Shown here: positions 1-11,993 of the stretch, piece after piece | How the letters are laid out: each line of letters opens with the position of its first letter | How positions within the stretch are numbered: the stretch's first letter is position 1 | Source of the DNA: Prostheceraeus crozeri | Taxonomy: Eukaryota; Platyhelminthes; Polycladida; Euryleptidae | Direction: 5' to 3' | Length of the DNA stretch: 64,000 nucleotides | Assembly: GCA_907163375.1 (NCBI GenBank) | Contig: CAJQUW010005707.1 | Span: 1 to 64,000 of the forward strand | Position numbers and translations under genes: made by a program | The notes under the pieces: model-generated | What the model saw: the letters and a program-made list of their open reading frames with translations, nothing else | The model's database searches: none | What the model was told of the DNA's origin: nothing

Positions 1-553
1 TCCACAGAATGATTGTAATAACAAAATACATGAACTCATTAGGATTTTTTCAATTAATTTGAAGTTCACTAACTCAACGCGGTGGTAACTTCCTTCCACT
101 TATGCTTCATTTTAAGAGTGAAAACTCGTTTTTCGGATTATTTCTTTTTGACAGAACATAACTTAGAGAGATTTTCAATACTTGGATGTGAAATCGCCTT
201 TTCATCTTCGTCCATTTGGTAGGAAATTCAAATTGCTTTTCAAAATGGATGCATAGAAATTCTTCATTTTTATAAGTCAATCAAAACATTCAATTTTGAA
301 TTTTCATAATTTTGTCATGTCCTTATACCTATGTTTTATTTGTCGCATTTTCCCGCTACTGTGAATGTCAGAATAAGCACCTTTAACAGATTAGAATCAT
401 CAGCAATTCATGCACTGTATGATCTAATCAACAATGGAAAGGATGATGTTACGATGACATTATGATGTGGCCTCATTATGAGACAGTGATACAGAGGATG
501 AAGGTTACCTTGACGATGATATAATAAGTAGACCTAATTCAACATGTACAAAT
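1..553. other. no gene recognised
   Basis: AT-rich sequence. I see no family-level coding signal or terminal repeat here. A short acidic reading frame begins after a stop near 479 and leads into the next entry. Confidence 0.5.
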
Positions 554-988
554 ATGAACATGTCTATCAAAAACTCTATAGTTGCACTTATTCAACAGCA
601 AAATTGTGAGCCACCAGCTTGTTTGGCTCCTCTCTTATTTTGCAATGTGCAAATTCTGTACAGGGAATTACAGGAAGGTAACCACGTGAGATCATCGACT
701 TCAATAGGTCTTCTTATGGTTTGAAGACAATGGACACACCCTGACCACATTTGCACCACTATTTGCTTCCTCGAAGCTTCGCAGTTGCTATTACGGTGGC
801 CTTCTTAAGTATGCCGATATTTTGAAGAGATGTTTGATAATTTTCAACTCCTGCAATGCACGGTAAGCATAATCTTGAAAGTTTCATGGTGCATGCAAAA
901 GCTATTTTAAAAAATTCTCCTTTATTTCAGGATGGCAACTTTTATGGCTCTCACTGAAGTTAGCGAAGAAGACAATTATAAACTCTGA
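554..988 (+). pseudogene. unrecognised coding-like fragment, two putative exons
   Basis: The frame opening at ATG 554 (acidic residues lie just upstream in the same frame) gives protein-like sequence with the segment NCEPPACLAPLLFCNVQILY. It runs to about 720 and then needs a shift to continue as WFEDNGHTLTTFAPLFASS and GGLLKYADILKRC. A donor GTAAGC at 863 and an acceptor TTTATTTCAG ending at 930 would join this to a short last exon coding MATFMALTEVSEEDNYKL and a stop at 986-988, across a 68-bp intron in matching phase. I do not recognise the family. The shift near 720 could instead be a 30-bp GT..AG interval (678-707), which is too short for a normal intron and leaves the wrong phase. A decayed transposon or host exon is equally possible. 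Confidence 0.3.
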
Positions 989-1344
989 AAAAAAATAATG
1001 ATTGCTAGGGAAGGAAAAGCCGGTGGTCAGAATTTCTCAGTGTCAATTCGCAGCGATAGTAGGCCTATAAATCATTTGATGATGCTCACACCGTTGCAGC
1101 TGCCGCGCCTTGTCTCAATGTCACAATCTTTCACGAACAAAATGCTAGAAATACTGTGTGGGATTGTTTCAAAGCGCAATACATTTGGTGACCTATTTCA
1201 CGGTGACATGAACCACTGTGTATACGCACAAAGAAAATAGTCGTTTTACAGAGCAAAATAGGCCTACTAAAGAGAAAATTACTGATACATTAGAGATTAC
1301 ACCGTGCTGCTGTGAGACGTAGGATGCTGTGAGACCTTGATTAC

Positions 1345-1707
1345 AGGAGGTCTGTCATCTTCAAATTCGGCGGTGGTTATAAGACATTTTACATTAATAA
1401 GAACTTAAGCTGTAATTCCAGCAATGTTATCTATGTGTTGAGATGTAGGTCATCTGGGGACTTTTATGAGGGTCTGACCGGTGATGTTTTCCGCAATCGA
1501 CTAACTGTCCACAGACAGCAGATATCTCATCGGCAGTACATGATTTTAACTGTGAGCAAGCATATTGCCGACTGTGCCAAAAGTGTGAGTCCACAATTTG
1601 AGGCTGCACCTATTTATCAACTTCATTACGATTGCAGCCGCATAGAACGTGAGATAAAAGAAAAATCTATTATTAGCTTGCTCAATCCTCCTCTTACCGA
1701 TCGGTAA
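1345..1707 (+). pseudogene. Penelope-like element fragment, GIY-YIG nuclease domain
   Basis: An open frame of about 120 codons ends at a stop at 1705-1707. It carries the order typical of the GIY-YIG endonuclease region of Penelope-like retroelements: a FGGGYKTFYINKNLSCNSSN lead-in, then NVIYVLRC (the GIY-like strand), then FYEGLTGDVFRNRLTVHRQQ (the YIG-like motif with an R..H helix), and a basic C-terminal segment with REIKEKSIISLLNPPL. In the family this domain cuts DNA to prime reverse transcription. No reverse transcriptase domain is visible upstream, so this is a 5'-truncated remnant. The YIG tripeptide reads YEG here and the CxxC pair is incomplete, so activity is unlikely. Confidence 0.65.
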
Positions 1708-2600
1708 TCATTTCTCGCTTTGTGTGAAAATGTTGATGCTTCGTGATGTTTCAAGCTTAATATACTTCGAAATATGCATAAAAAACCACAGCCGCGTTTA
1801 ATGGGTTAACTCAGAGTTGTTCATACAGTAGCGGACTATATGCGGAGTATCGGATGCGGATGATCAACCTCCCTCCTGCTTGGCTATCCTGAAAACTTCG
1901 CTATCATGATAGAAAGAGATGAAACAGAGCTCAGCAAAACAGTTTTACATTATCAACATTTGATTCAGCAGAGTGGTTGCAATATGCAAATAAAATGCAA
2001 TGGAAGTTAAAATGGCAGGCGGAATCGTAAATAATACATAATTTTTATTAAACTTTTGTTTGGTCAAATCTTTTTAATTCGTTAACCACCTTGCAGTATC
2101 GGTATTGGGACAGACATTGGACGATACCAGTCCTGTGATACGAATAGTACAGTTTCAATGAAAATTAAGGTGAAAACCTTGATTCACTTCGAAGTAAAAT
2201 TTCAGTTTCTGAACGTTGAAAGTACTCTCACTTCTAAATCAGGGAGACTGGAGGTTGTAAGAGTTGAGGGAGTGGCGCCAAATATTTTAAATAAATGGAA
2301 GGAATAGGCGGGTATAGCCTAAATCAGCGTAGTGAGGATGGAGGGTGAGGATGTGTTGAGGTCTGGTGGAGCGCCAGTCTTTGATTACAGGGACAATAGA
2401 ATTTGTGATACAACTATTGCAATTACATCAGGTTAAGAAATCAATTCATTTCAATTGCAACAAGAAGTAGTCAATTGATTGAAGCTTCAATATCGACAAC
2501 AAACAAAAATTGCAATTTTATTGTGTCAGGTGAGGGTGTCTATCTAAGGAGACATATGATGGCTCATGATGTTCATAGAGACACTTGAGGGTAGGGCCTA
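1708..2600. other. no gene recognised
   Basis: AT-rich spacer. I see nothing supported by coding or repeat structure. Confidence 0.5.
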
Positions 2601-2725
2601 CTACACCTTTTCCATGTCTATTTCAAATATTTCCAAATCGATTTCAGATTTCTCTATTTGAATTTCAGATATCTATCAGAGACTCAGCTTTGAAGATATC
2701 TGAAACAGAAATGGAGAAGGTGTAG
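2601..2725. mobile_element. short hairpin MITE
   Basis: The left end starts CTACACCTTTTCCATGTCTA. The reverse complement of the right end starts CTACACCTTCTCCATTTCTG. The arms continue as imperfect inverted repeats for about 30 bp around a 60-bp centre. It has no coding capacity. I could not settle the superfamily or target duplication. Confidence 0.5.
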
Positions 2726-3271
2726 TGAGATGATGGAAGGCTTGTACTGACGGAGAAGCTGCCTTTGAGAGTCGTCTTCCATGCATCACTATTTCCAGCC
2801 GGCTAGTGGAATTCAAGACAATTGGAAAACGGAACTAGAAACCAATGCTATGTTTCACAGGAAGTGTTATAGATGAGGGCTGTGTGCGGTGCACCGGTTT
2901 CCGGGCTGGTGCACGAAATTCGCGGATTTCTATCCAACCGATATTTCACTGCATAGATTCAATAATAATTCGTTTACCTGTTATCTTAGTCACAGCAAAT
3001 TGGAGGGGAAAATACTACATGTATCCATCAGCGAGAATATTACTCTCATCTATTTATCAATTCAGTTCAAACGTAAGGTTTCTATAGAATGAAACTGTGC
3101 TGATCTTTACTAAATGAACCTATTTGAAAATCACAGCTATAAGTACCCGATGCATTTCCAGCTGCAGAGAAAAAGTGGCCATTCAGGCTCATCAGTCTAG
3201 GCCACGAAATCTGAATTCCCACGACAAAAGAATTTCAGAATCTCGCAATGAATGAGTACCCTACTGTTGCT

Positions 3272-4230
3272 CCTATAATCCGGCAGCCAGCACGAGTTTC
3301 TGCAGGGAACGAGGCCGAAAGTGAGACTTTCACAGAATGATGTACACCACATAGTCCGGCAGCCAGCACGAGTTTCTGCAGGGAACGAGGCCGACAATGA
3401 GACTTTCGCATAATGATGTACACCTCATAGTCCGGCAGCCAGCACGAGTTTCTGCAGGGAACGAGGCCGACAATGAGACTTTCGCATAATGATGTACACC
3501 TCATAGTCCGGCAGCCAGCACGAGTTTCTGCAGGGAACGAGGCCGAAAGTGAGACTTTCACAGAATGATGTACACCATATGCCTACTACGAATCGGCACG
3601 TCTGCCGAGTTCTAGTGAGTTCCTCTTCTTGTCAGACAAGATCAAAGAAAAACACATGTAAATCCAATGGGACGCAGATTGCAGTTTTTGGCTAATATAA
3701 AATGAAATATTCTATGTTTTCTCTGATTAAACGAAAAGTACTGACCTTAGAGTCATAATTTTTGACATGGAATGTCTTCAGGTCATTTTCTATGATGTCC
3801 ATGTGCTATTATCATGCTTCTGATCGGCAATGGATGTGAGAATGTGGTTGAATGTGTATAAAGTTGCTCAAAATGCTTGTGTTTGTCGACATTAAGAGGC
3901 TCGCCAAATCTAAATGTGTTTTACTTTACAGACAAGGGTGCATGAACATGAAAGAAAATGACCTGAAGACACTCCATGTCAAAACTTATGACTCTGGGCT
4001 TAGTACTTCTCGTAGAGAAAACATAGAATATTTCATTTTTGCCAAAAACTACAATCTACATCCCATTGGATTTACATGTGTTTTTCTTCGATCTTGTCTG
4101 ACAAGAAGAGGAACTCACTAGAACTCGGCAGACGTGCCGATTCGTAGTAGGCATAGGGTGTACATCATTCTGTGAAAGTCTCACTTTCGGCCTCGTTCCC
4201 TGCAGAAACTCGTTCTGTCTGCCGGACTAC
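3272..4230. mobile_element. foldback-type element with long inverted repeats
   Basis: Two arms of about 300 bp (roughly 3508-3806 and 3939-4230) are inverted copies of each other around a loop of about 130 bp. Shared blocks include GACATGGARTGTCTTCAGG near the loop, the TCTTGTCAGACAAGATC region, the CGGCACGTCTGCCGAG region, and the CTGCAGGGAACGAGGCCG block at the ends. The left arm is extended by tandem copies of its outermost 76 bp, while the right arm has one. Near-identical 11-mers CTACTGTTGCT (3261-3271) and CTACTATTGCT (4227-4237) flank it and may be a decayed target duplication. Reading frames in the arms are shadows of the repeat. Confidence 0.7.
3280..3583. repeat. tandem repeat, 4 x 76 bp
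   Basis: CCGGCAGCCAGCACGAG recurs at 3280, 3356, 3432 and 3508, exactly 76 bp apart. Copies 1 and 4 read CCGAAAGTGAGACTTTCACA; copies 2 and 3 read CCGACAATGAGACTTTCGCA. The outer pair and inner pair are therefore each more alike, as expected from unequal exchange or arm extension in a foldback element. Confidence 0.85.
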
Positions 4231-4237
4231 TATTGCT

Positions 4238-5238
4238 AAGATATAGACCAGCCAATCCTTTCCAGCGACCAGCGATCCATCAGAAAGATTTTCTTCTGCA
4301 TCCGAAAGTTCTGTCACATCTCGGAGACACTGCTCAAAGCCGAGGCAATGTCGAGATGGCGACCTTCTTACATAATAACTTGTAAGGTGATTTCGTTGTA
4401 GGATTATTCTATGAAATTTGTATTTAATTCTAGAAAATATGTATTTCTATATTATCATATATTGTATATTTAATTCATGAAAGATGGACACCCAACCGTC
4501 AAAATTTTGAAATTTTAATTGACTATCGGCTACACTTAACCTCCGCCCACACCATACATCGGCTTAATACTTTCGTCACGATGAGATTTCAAAATTTTGA
4601 ATGTGCGACAGATTTGTCAAATTTTCCACTATTTTCGCTTTGAATGTTTTCAGGTGTCTTTATTGATATTGAAACTATTCGAATATATAAAAGAAAGTGT
4701 TCTCGTGTCAATTTGGACAGAAAATGATAATTCACTTGCAGATTCTATTTAGACTTTGTCGTTTCAATTCAAAATTTAACACCTTAGTAACACCTAGTTA
4801 AAAACATCTTTTAGACCTTTGACCTCCACAGTGACCTTGAATATCAAAACAAGATAGTTCTATTCTTCCCTCCCCCCAACATTTCTGTTGCTGACACCCG
4901 GAAGTGTTGCATCGTCAACGATCTTCTCTTGCTCCAACGGGCAGTCTCACTAATGTCGCATAGTGTTGACTGTGTAAAACTCCTCTTATCTGACTTGTAG
5001 AACATTTACAGCCTCAGAATTAGAAAACTGCTCGTCATTTGTCTGTAGACAACAATCACACGATGTTCATGATCACAGCTGTTCCTTGTGTTCTAACTGA
5101 GTATCCAAGGGACCAATCCTTCATCCCAGGTTTCAAGTAAGACTTCTCAGTTGTGTTGTAGTGTCACTCAGTAACAGATCAAGTCTATTCTAAACGAATT
5201 TTGATGATTTTGGAAAACTTGAAAAATGTAAGGGAAAG
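4238..5238. other. no gene recognised
   Basis: AT-rich spacer with scattered short inverted words such as TCAAAATTTTGA near 4500 and again near 4600. No coding signal. Confidence 0.5.
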
Positions 5239-5999
5239 AATAGAAGCATAGAGTAAGCATGTTTGGTAGAGTGGTAACTCCGCATTTATTAAATCCCCAA
5301 TGTGTATACACTTTCGATTTCATTAAATGAACTCAATGGAGATACAGTCGGAATTGTTTCCAAATGTGAGATATGCAAATTTATGCAGTTTTGAAGAAAT
5401 TACAACGGAATTGACTGATCATGATAGCATAAAGCAGAAGGAAATTATCTTATTTTACAGATCCTCCGTGTCATGACAGCTTTGGAGAGGTAATATTTGT
5501 TAAATTGGTAACTCGATGACCTGCTATTGCCTTCATGAATGTGAAATTTCATCCACGAAAGCTCAATAAGATGTCGACTTCTTTATGAAGACTTCCACTA
5601 TAATGACGTTCATTACATTTCCTTCATCATCAGCATAATTTCCGCGATGCTTGTCAGCGAATATTCATTCGTTTTGATATCCAACTTGTTTCATACTACT
5701 TATAACGGGAAGTCATGTCGGTAGTACATTGTATTTAAAATTGGCAAAAATTGAGCGTTTTCAAAACTGCTCAAATGATTTTTTGGACCGCAGGAATTTT
5801 ATCTCCGCAAAAAAACTGAATTGTTTGATATAAAAATTGTCACTGTACACAGATACTTTTTTTAGTTGACACTCTACCTACATACACTCTTAAAAAATCG
5901 ATTTTCTGGGAAACCAAAATTGGTTTTTCAGCTTTATATCTTGGTTTTCTGGAGAACCAATATCGGTTTCACGAGTGACCCGATATTTGTTTCCGATAA

Positions 6000-6747
6000 A
6001 ATTTAATATATATACTAAATAATAGGCCTAATATAATAATAGTATAAAATGATATTATTAATTCATTGTTTTATAATATAATTCTGATATGCTCTAATAT
6101 TATTTACTTCATTCGTACTAATATCATTTTAAAACAACATGCACAAATTGTTGGCTGAGCATAAAATAAGCTCAATAAAGTGTGCAAAAGAATTATTGTT
6201 AAAATGTGTAAAAAATGCGTGAATACTCAAATGAGGTATTTTGAAGTTTACAATTTATCTAAAACCATACAAGATTTCCCAGAAGAGTCTCCCGAAACGT
6301 CAAGAAGTCATTGTTTCTTATTTTTCACATTTTTTCAAGTCAAGCTTGCATAAAATAATACAAGAAAAACGAGGGACGATGTCTTTAGTCACAAAATTTC
6401 CCATGAAGTTGAGACATTTGCTAGTCTTCTCCAAGATAGTAAATAAAATCACAGATACGCCTTCCGCAGGATGCACGCCCAACTAATCCGGTGCAGCGCA
6501 AAAACACCACGTCGTCGAATTTTTCGATGCCAATACTCGTTGCCACTGGAGTGGAACTCGCTACTGAAAAAAGGAAAAAATAATCTCAGAGGGGATATCC
6601 TCAATATTAGGACTGTGTAGAAGAAGCATTTAGAGAATTACGGAAATCTAGTACGATGTTATTGAAAAGGTGTGTAATAAATCTCAACTATGAAATCAAT
6701 GTTGATGCGAAAGTGTTGGCCTACACTGTCATAAATGATATCACATA
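6000..6747. other. AT-rich interior of CACTA-like element 1
   Basis: Very AT-rich, with a short inverted pair (AAAATGATATTA near 6046 and its complement near 6119). No gene recognised. Confidence 0.45.
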
Positions 6748-6922
6748 CAGTCGAAGCTCGTTAGTTCGAACACGGATAATTCATATTTCGGTTAATTAAG
6801 ATCATACGGCAGTGGCATTTTTTGTATCTTTTGCATATATAAGCTGATGTTTAATTAAGAATTTTGATAATGCAGAGATTGAAAATCTGGAATGTATGGT
6901 CTTAATTAACGAACTTTGACTG
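6748..6922. mobile_element. Tigger/pogo-like MITE, 175 bp
   Basis: The left end CAGTCGAAGCTCGTTAGTTC and the reverse complement of the right end CAGTCAAAGTTCGTTAATTA are inverted. CAGTCRAA..TCGTTA tips are characteristic of Tigger/pogo relatives that insert at TA. TA precedes the left end; the right flank has CA. Confidence 0.6.
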
Positions 6923-7288
6923 CAGTGCAATCAGAATTAATGATAGGCAATAAATTTCTCAGACAAATTTTGTACACCTAGCGGCATGCACATATAAAAC
7001 GACGCCATGTGAACCAAACATCACAAGAAGAGCTTTTCTGTACAATAAGCGGCATGCAAAGTAAATTCGGCTGTTAACAACAAAAGAGAGTTACGCATTA
7101 TAGCATGCAAAATAAACTCCTCTACCAAGTAAGTGGCATGTTGGGGTTTCACAAAACACGGCGAAATCAAAACCAATTAATGAGCATGCAAAAGCAAAAT
7201 TTTTCATGCAAAATCAGCACGAATTAAACGGCAAAAATTGTTTACTGCAGCTACTGTAATTTGGCGATGATATATACGTTTACATTAA

Positions 7289-7391
7289 ATGACACTTGTT
7301 CTTAACTGAAAGTGCAAATGTAATAAATAAGTAAACAAATTTTATTTATTTATTACCTACATTTGCACTTTCAGTTTTGAACAAGTGTCAT
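7289..7391. repeat. 103-bp near-perfect hairpin
   Basis: ATGACACTTGTTCTTAACTG at the left is mirrored on the right as CAGTTTTGAACAAGTGTCAT. The stem continues through AAAGTGCAAATGTA and an AATAAATAA-rich centre. The whole interval is close to a palindrome, consistent with a very short MITE or a foldback. Confidence 0.65.
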
Positions 7392-7699
7392 TGGTATAAC
7401 TAATTTTCAAGAATTCATTTATTCATGATTTCCCGTGTATGAGGTAAATTGGAAATTCATCAAGGCTAAAATTAAACTTGTATGAAGCTACAATGTTCAG
7501 CAGATAATATAGGACTTCATATATATTCTACAAGGCTACACTGTAAAAAATCTAACGCCAAAATAACGCCAGGTGCCGTTAGATAATTTCAATTGGCGTT
7601 ATATTGCCGTTATATTAGGAGCTCTGGCGTTATACTAATATCATCGCGTTATACTTGCCGTTAGAATATCTTCCCGCTACTTTGCCGTTAGAGTTTAAC

Positions 7700-9003
7700 G
7701 CGAGCTGCAATTTATCGTGGTGGATTCAGGAATTGTCGAAGCATATTTATTATGCATAACGACTACTTGAATTGTCGTAACTGCTATAATATTGAACCTA
7801 TGTTGTCAAAGATTTCTATCACAAAATATAGTCAGTATTAGCTTTTCTCATCTTTGCATTTATTTAGCTGACCCGAACATGAAAGCGTAAAACTGAAATC
7901 TTTTCACAGTTTTGTGGATTTGTTTGACATGGTCGGCACTCTTTTCTTTGACCACGGAATGCTGATTGCATTTGCTCCTTGAAGTAGACTAGCCGCGCCT
8001 TCTTTGCTTCCTCGAGAGATGTCTCTGCGTTTTTCGTGATTTTTTCCCGAGTGCTTTGAGGTTGATTTGTCCCGAATATTAGCGTTTCTAGGAAACAGGA
8101 ATAGCCTATGCATACTGGTGGCAATGCTGGTATCAGTCTCTTCAATATGTTTTGAAAGTTGAGAGGTTCCACATCAAAAGTTAGTGTTAAACATCAAATA
8201 TCATTTTTCAAATTGACGATGACATTTTGATTAATCAGAGTTTTTGCATCAAATTTTCCTATACGCAGTAGTTTACATAACGAAGGAAATTTTATAAAAC
8301 ATTCATGATATTCAAACATGTCCATAAATTTTTAGTGAAAACATAAAATTTCAGCTGTTCATTTTAAGTTCAAAAATATCAAAATGCTTGATGAATTTTT
8401 GTTTTCGATGCGGCTAAACAAATAATTTTAGTTTTATTTTAGTAACATGAACTATAATGTTATGCACAATTTCATCTAATACTTTTGTGACGGGGAGAGC
8501 AATAAAATCATGTTATAGTTGAATTATGTTTTTATCAAAAATGAATGGGATATCAAAAACAATATGAATTGCTATCTTTTTTACGTAGTTCTCATGAGAT
8601 ATATCAACAATATTGTACTAAATCTAATATACAAGCGTAAGCGATCAAGCAAGTTGATAGTCAATAATGTGTTATGAATTATTTTCTATTGATTTACTGG
8701 ATTTCCCAATTTTCTATTAAGTTTAGTGCAATGGTCTATTCCTACAGTTCAAATGTTATAGTTGTGCGGCCCGAAGGGCCGGTAAATTTTGGCTGTGTCA
8801 TGGAAAATATAAGAAAAACAGTCCTACGAGATATCATCATTCCAATCAGATGTCATTTGATGAACTCTCATACATGACATAGGCTTCTGTGCACATGAGC
8901 AGACTTGTCAATCATCTATAGTCAGAATGACACTAAGCATATTATTTGTTCACTGTTTATCTCCATGTTGCATTGCAGATATGCATAAATCATTCAGCCT
9001 TAA
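7700..9003. other. interior of CACTA-like element 2, no gene recognised
   Basis: A minus-strand frame at 7864-8172 (102 codons, basic, rich in K and E) is open, but an overlapping frame is also open and there is no family signal. I do not call it a gene. Confidence 0.4.
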
Positions 9004-9129
9004 ATTGACGCTCTAGGCCGGATGATTAATCCTTATCAGGCATAAATTGATTAAGTTGGCGTTTGTGCCCGATAAACAGGGTTGGATGCTATGGTATCTA
9101 ATAAGGATTGATCAATTAAAGTCGTCAAT
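9004..9129. mobile_element. short inverted-repeat element, 126 bp
   Basis: The left end ATTGACGCTCTAGGCC, then GATTAATCCTTAT, and the reverse complement of the right end ATTGACGACTTTAATTG, then ATCAATCCTTAT, are imperfect inverted repeats. It is non-coding. Superfamily unknown. Confidence 0.4.
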
Positions 9130-9321
9130 ACTTTCATGATTGTGCTATATGAAATTCCAAATGGAATTTCGAGATAATATACCATTCTGGAATTGCGTTT
9201 GCTTGTAAGTTTATTTAATTTTAAGTATAATTATGCAATCATAAGAAAATATTTTGTTTCGTAATTTGTTTAAATGCTTACTGCCATCATTAATTTCGAA
9301 TCCCGCATCTGTTGTTTGAAG

Positions 9322-9406
9322 ATGGAAGCTGTCAAAGTTACGTGTGACGGAACTAGCCAAATAATTATTGAAAAGGATGGACAGCTGACAGATTTTGTGA
9401 ACAGTG
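9322..9406 (+). CDS. candidate first coding exon, unrecognised
   Basis: ATG at 9322 opens a 28-codon frame beginning MEAVKVTCDGTSQIIIEKDG and ending at a strong donor, GTAAGT, at 9407. The residues look like a folded protein start. The phase (one base over) does not match the phase-0 exon at 11994, so a missing exon, or no relation, must be assumed. In the other reading of the 11994 exon the phase fits (giving NSGKSGKGFGVCSQS) but that frame stops early. It lies inside CACTA-like element 2. Confidence 0.3.
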
Positions 9407-10075
9407 GTAAGTAATAACTGATAGTTCAATATATCAGTAATTTTTATGTAGTTAAATTGAAGATATCTTTGTCTAAAAGTGACATATATTACATGTATGT
9501 CAATCTATATTTCTAAGATCAAGTTAGCTAAGACATGCTGAATTATCACACAGTTGTAATCCGACGAGTGTTCAAGTCCACATTCTGCTTGTACATTAAG
9601 ATTAGGCATGCCGTCTTAATTATCGAAATGGATATTCGCACGACACGCCCTGGCTGAAAATTCGAGCCCATACACAAATCTAGGAGAGAGTGAAAGTTCG
9701 AATAGAACAACCACGGCCTTTCTATCGGTCACGTCGTGGATATATAAACGTATTTTCAGGGAGATTACAAGCCAATGTTGCGCTGAAATCGTGATAATTC
9801 GTTTGATTATGGCATCACCCGAGTCGGTTGACCGATCAGTCGAATGAGCTGGCGTCTGGTGTTATAGTGATGACGTCATAAATACTTCGGAAGAGAGCGG
9901 AAATCACGCGACGACGTTGAGACTGCATTATAGTCGTGAACTTGTTTAGACATTCGTTCCTAATTTTTATTTAGTCCTATGATTATTTGCCTCTGATGTG
10001 GAAATGGAAATCTCATCGACAGGTAGCCTAAGCTCAGTAATAAATTTTGAATTATTTATGTCGAGTATCTAATTA

Positions 10076-10830
10076 TCGCAATTTCCGGCCTATAAGGCGC
10101 ATCCGCGCATAGGGCGCACAAGCCCATGACAACAGATAAGGCGCACTTCGCGTATAAGGCGCACATGTGTACCGGTCTTTCAGAGAAATACCTTGTCGAT
10201 AAGGAATCAATAATTGTAACTAATTTCTCCGATAAAAGTACATGTACTACCATTGGTTTGGAATAAGCAAAAAGTAGGCCTACGATTATCATGGTTGATT
10301 TGGCATAATATCTGAAAAACCACGAAGGATTATGATCGACATGAGTCACATGATAGCCCATGAATTATTCCTATGGCATACGGCTCAGCTAAGCCAACAA
10401 AATCTAGCATGTCGGAGTCTTGTGTTTGAAATGAATGTTTGATTCAACTACAGGTAGGAAGTTTCACGGCTCACTACAATATTCACTTCGGTATCTGAAT
10501 CAAGACTCGTTTCAGTGTTACAATCAATGTTCGCCGCAAGTATCAAAATCACTATTAGCTTAGGCATCTGAATGGGGGTTCGCTTTGTCGGAATCAATGT
10601 TCCTTATGATACCTGGGTGACTCGAAGAAAATGACACCCCTATCTCAAAGCCACTTCGAATAACCTTTTCTGGCACTTGCTCTCATGATATTTTCAAATG
10701 AATGCCTACCAGTACCAATCTTTACCGAACTTAGAAGTCTAATTTCACCTTAGATAGGGGGCACTCCGCAGATAAAGCGCATTGGCTGTTTCCGAGTAAA
10801 AAGTCGCGCCTTATAGGCCGGAAGGTACGG
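10076..10830. mobile_element. mariner/pogo-like MITE, 755 bp
   Basis: The right end, read inward, is CCGTACCTTCCGGCCTATAA then GGCGC. The left end is TCGCAATTTCCGGCCTATAA then GGCGC, 21 of 25 positions equal. Subterminal copies of TATAAGGCGCA and related words follow (10090-10160, 10760-10815). TA flanks both ends. Elements with CCGTA..CCGGC.TATAAGGCGC tips are common Tc1/mariner-class MITEs. Confidence 0.7.
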
Positions 10831-10832
10831 TA

Positions 10833-11993
10833 ATGATAAAAATTTAGAAAAGTAGCTAAGTATCTGTGTGAACGGTATAATAGCAACCAATCTCCAACCT
10901 TATCTGCTATACAGTATAAAACGAATGAATCTTACATGTATTGTAAAAAATATCACCTAGCGGCGAAGTAAATTTTGATCTCTCTGATAAGCGTGGTTGA
11001 TACTGTCGGAAAACATATTTTTCTCACCATGTAACTGGAGTCGTATGATGTATACAACCGCATGCTTCACGAGGTATTTTCTAGGAAATTGTCATTTTGC
11101 CACCAATTCTAGTTCCGAGACTGACCACCAAATTTAGATAAGCGCAGTATTGCAGATATTGCGCAATAGATTTCTTTGGTTGCCATAATCAAACGGATTG
11201 GAGCGATTTCAGATACTCATGACATTTGGGTTTTATGATCGTTCAATCATTCAAAGTTCTACTGTAATGAGCACTCAGTGCCATAGTTAATCCGGGATTG
11301 AGTAGGACCATTCATGGACCTCCAACTGTCAGGATTTAAGCTGATTTGATCCCAAATTTTTCACAATTTTCAATTAGATGTGCGCTTGTCTTCATGACTT
11401 GGGGTTATCCGGTGATCAAATCACCCTAGATCCTGACAGTTTTATGTCTATGGATGGTGCAACTCAATTGGGGAGTTGTTCTTATCATTGTATGATTGTC
11501 GGATTCATTCATACTGATTGTCATTTGCAACTTGTGCTCAATAGTCATCTCTCCATCACTATCATGAATGAAGAAACATGTATAATAGCATTCAAGATTG
11601 ATGGTACACGCATCATTGAACCATCATGATCATCGCCAAAAAAGTTTAAATTCTTGGTTTATTTACTAACCTGTTTTATTGTTAACCCATCAATATGTTT
11701 CATTGAACATATGAAGTTGCACAAGTGTCAGTATTAATCATTTTGAATAATTAGTAGCATTATATCCTTTTGATCTAAAAAGCAAATGAAAATGAGAAAA
11801 CACGTGTTTTTTTTATAAAAAAACATGTTTTTACAACCTTAGTAGAGTTTTATGACAAAATGCATGTATGAAACGTAATATCAAATAATATATGTGTATA
11901 TGAACTTCAGAAAATGTCGGATCTTTGATCGTTGTGTTTATCAAAAATTTGCAGCCAAAAATGCAAATAGTGAATTATTTTTTTCATTTGTAG
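10833..11993. other. interior of CACTA-like element 2, no certain gene
   Basis: A plus frame at 11378-11629 (83 codons) follows a possible acceptor TTTTCAATTAG ending near 11370. It contains MSMDGATQLGSCSYHCMIVG, but I recognise no family and would not annotate it as coding. Confidence 0.35.

Noticed and set aside
3197..3561. Minus-strand frames with a repeated SASFPAETRAGCR motif
   Set aside because: Pure product of the 76-bp tandem repeat of the foldback element.
3280..3583. CRISPR-like regular repeats
   Set aside because: Four directly abutting 76-bp units with no spacers, in a eukaryotic sequence.
4814..4825. GACCTTTGACCT, resembling a DR1 nuclear-receptor site
   Set aside because: A single 12-base match in 64 kb with no gene nearby is expected by chance.
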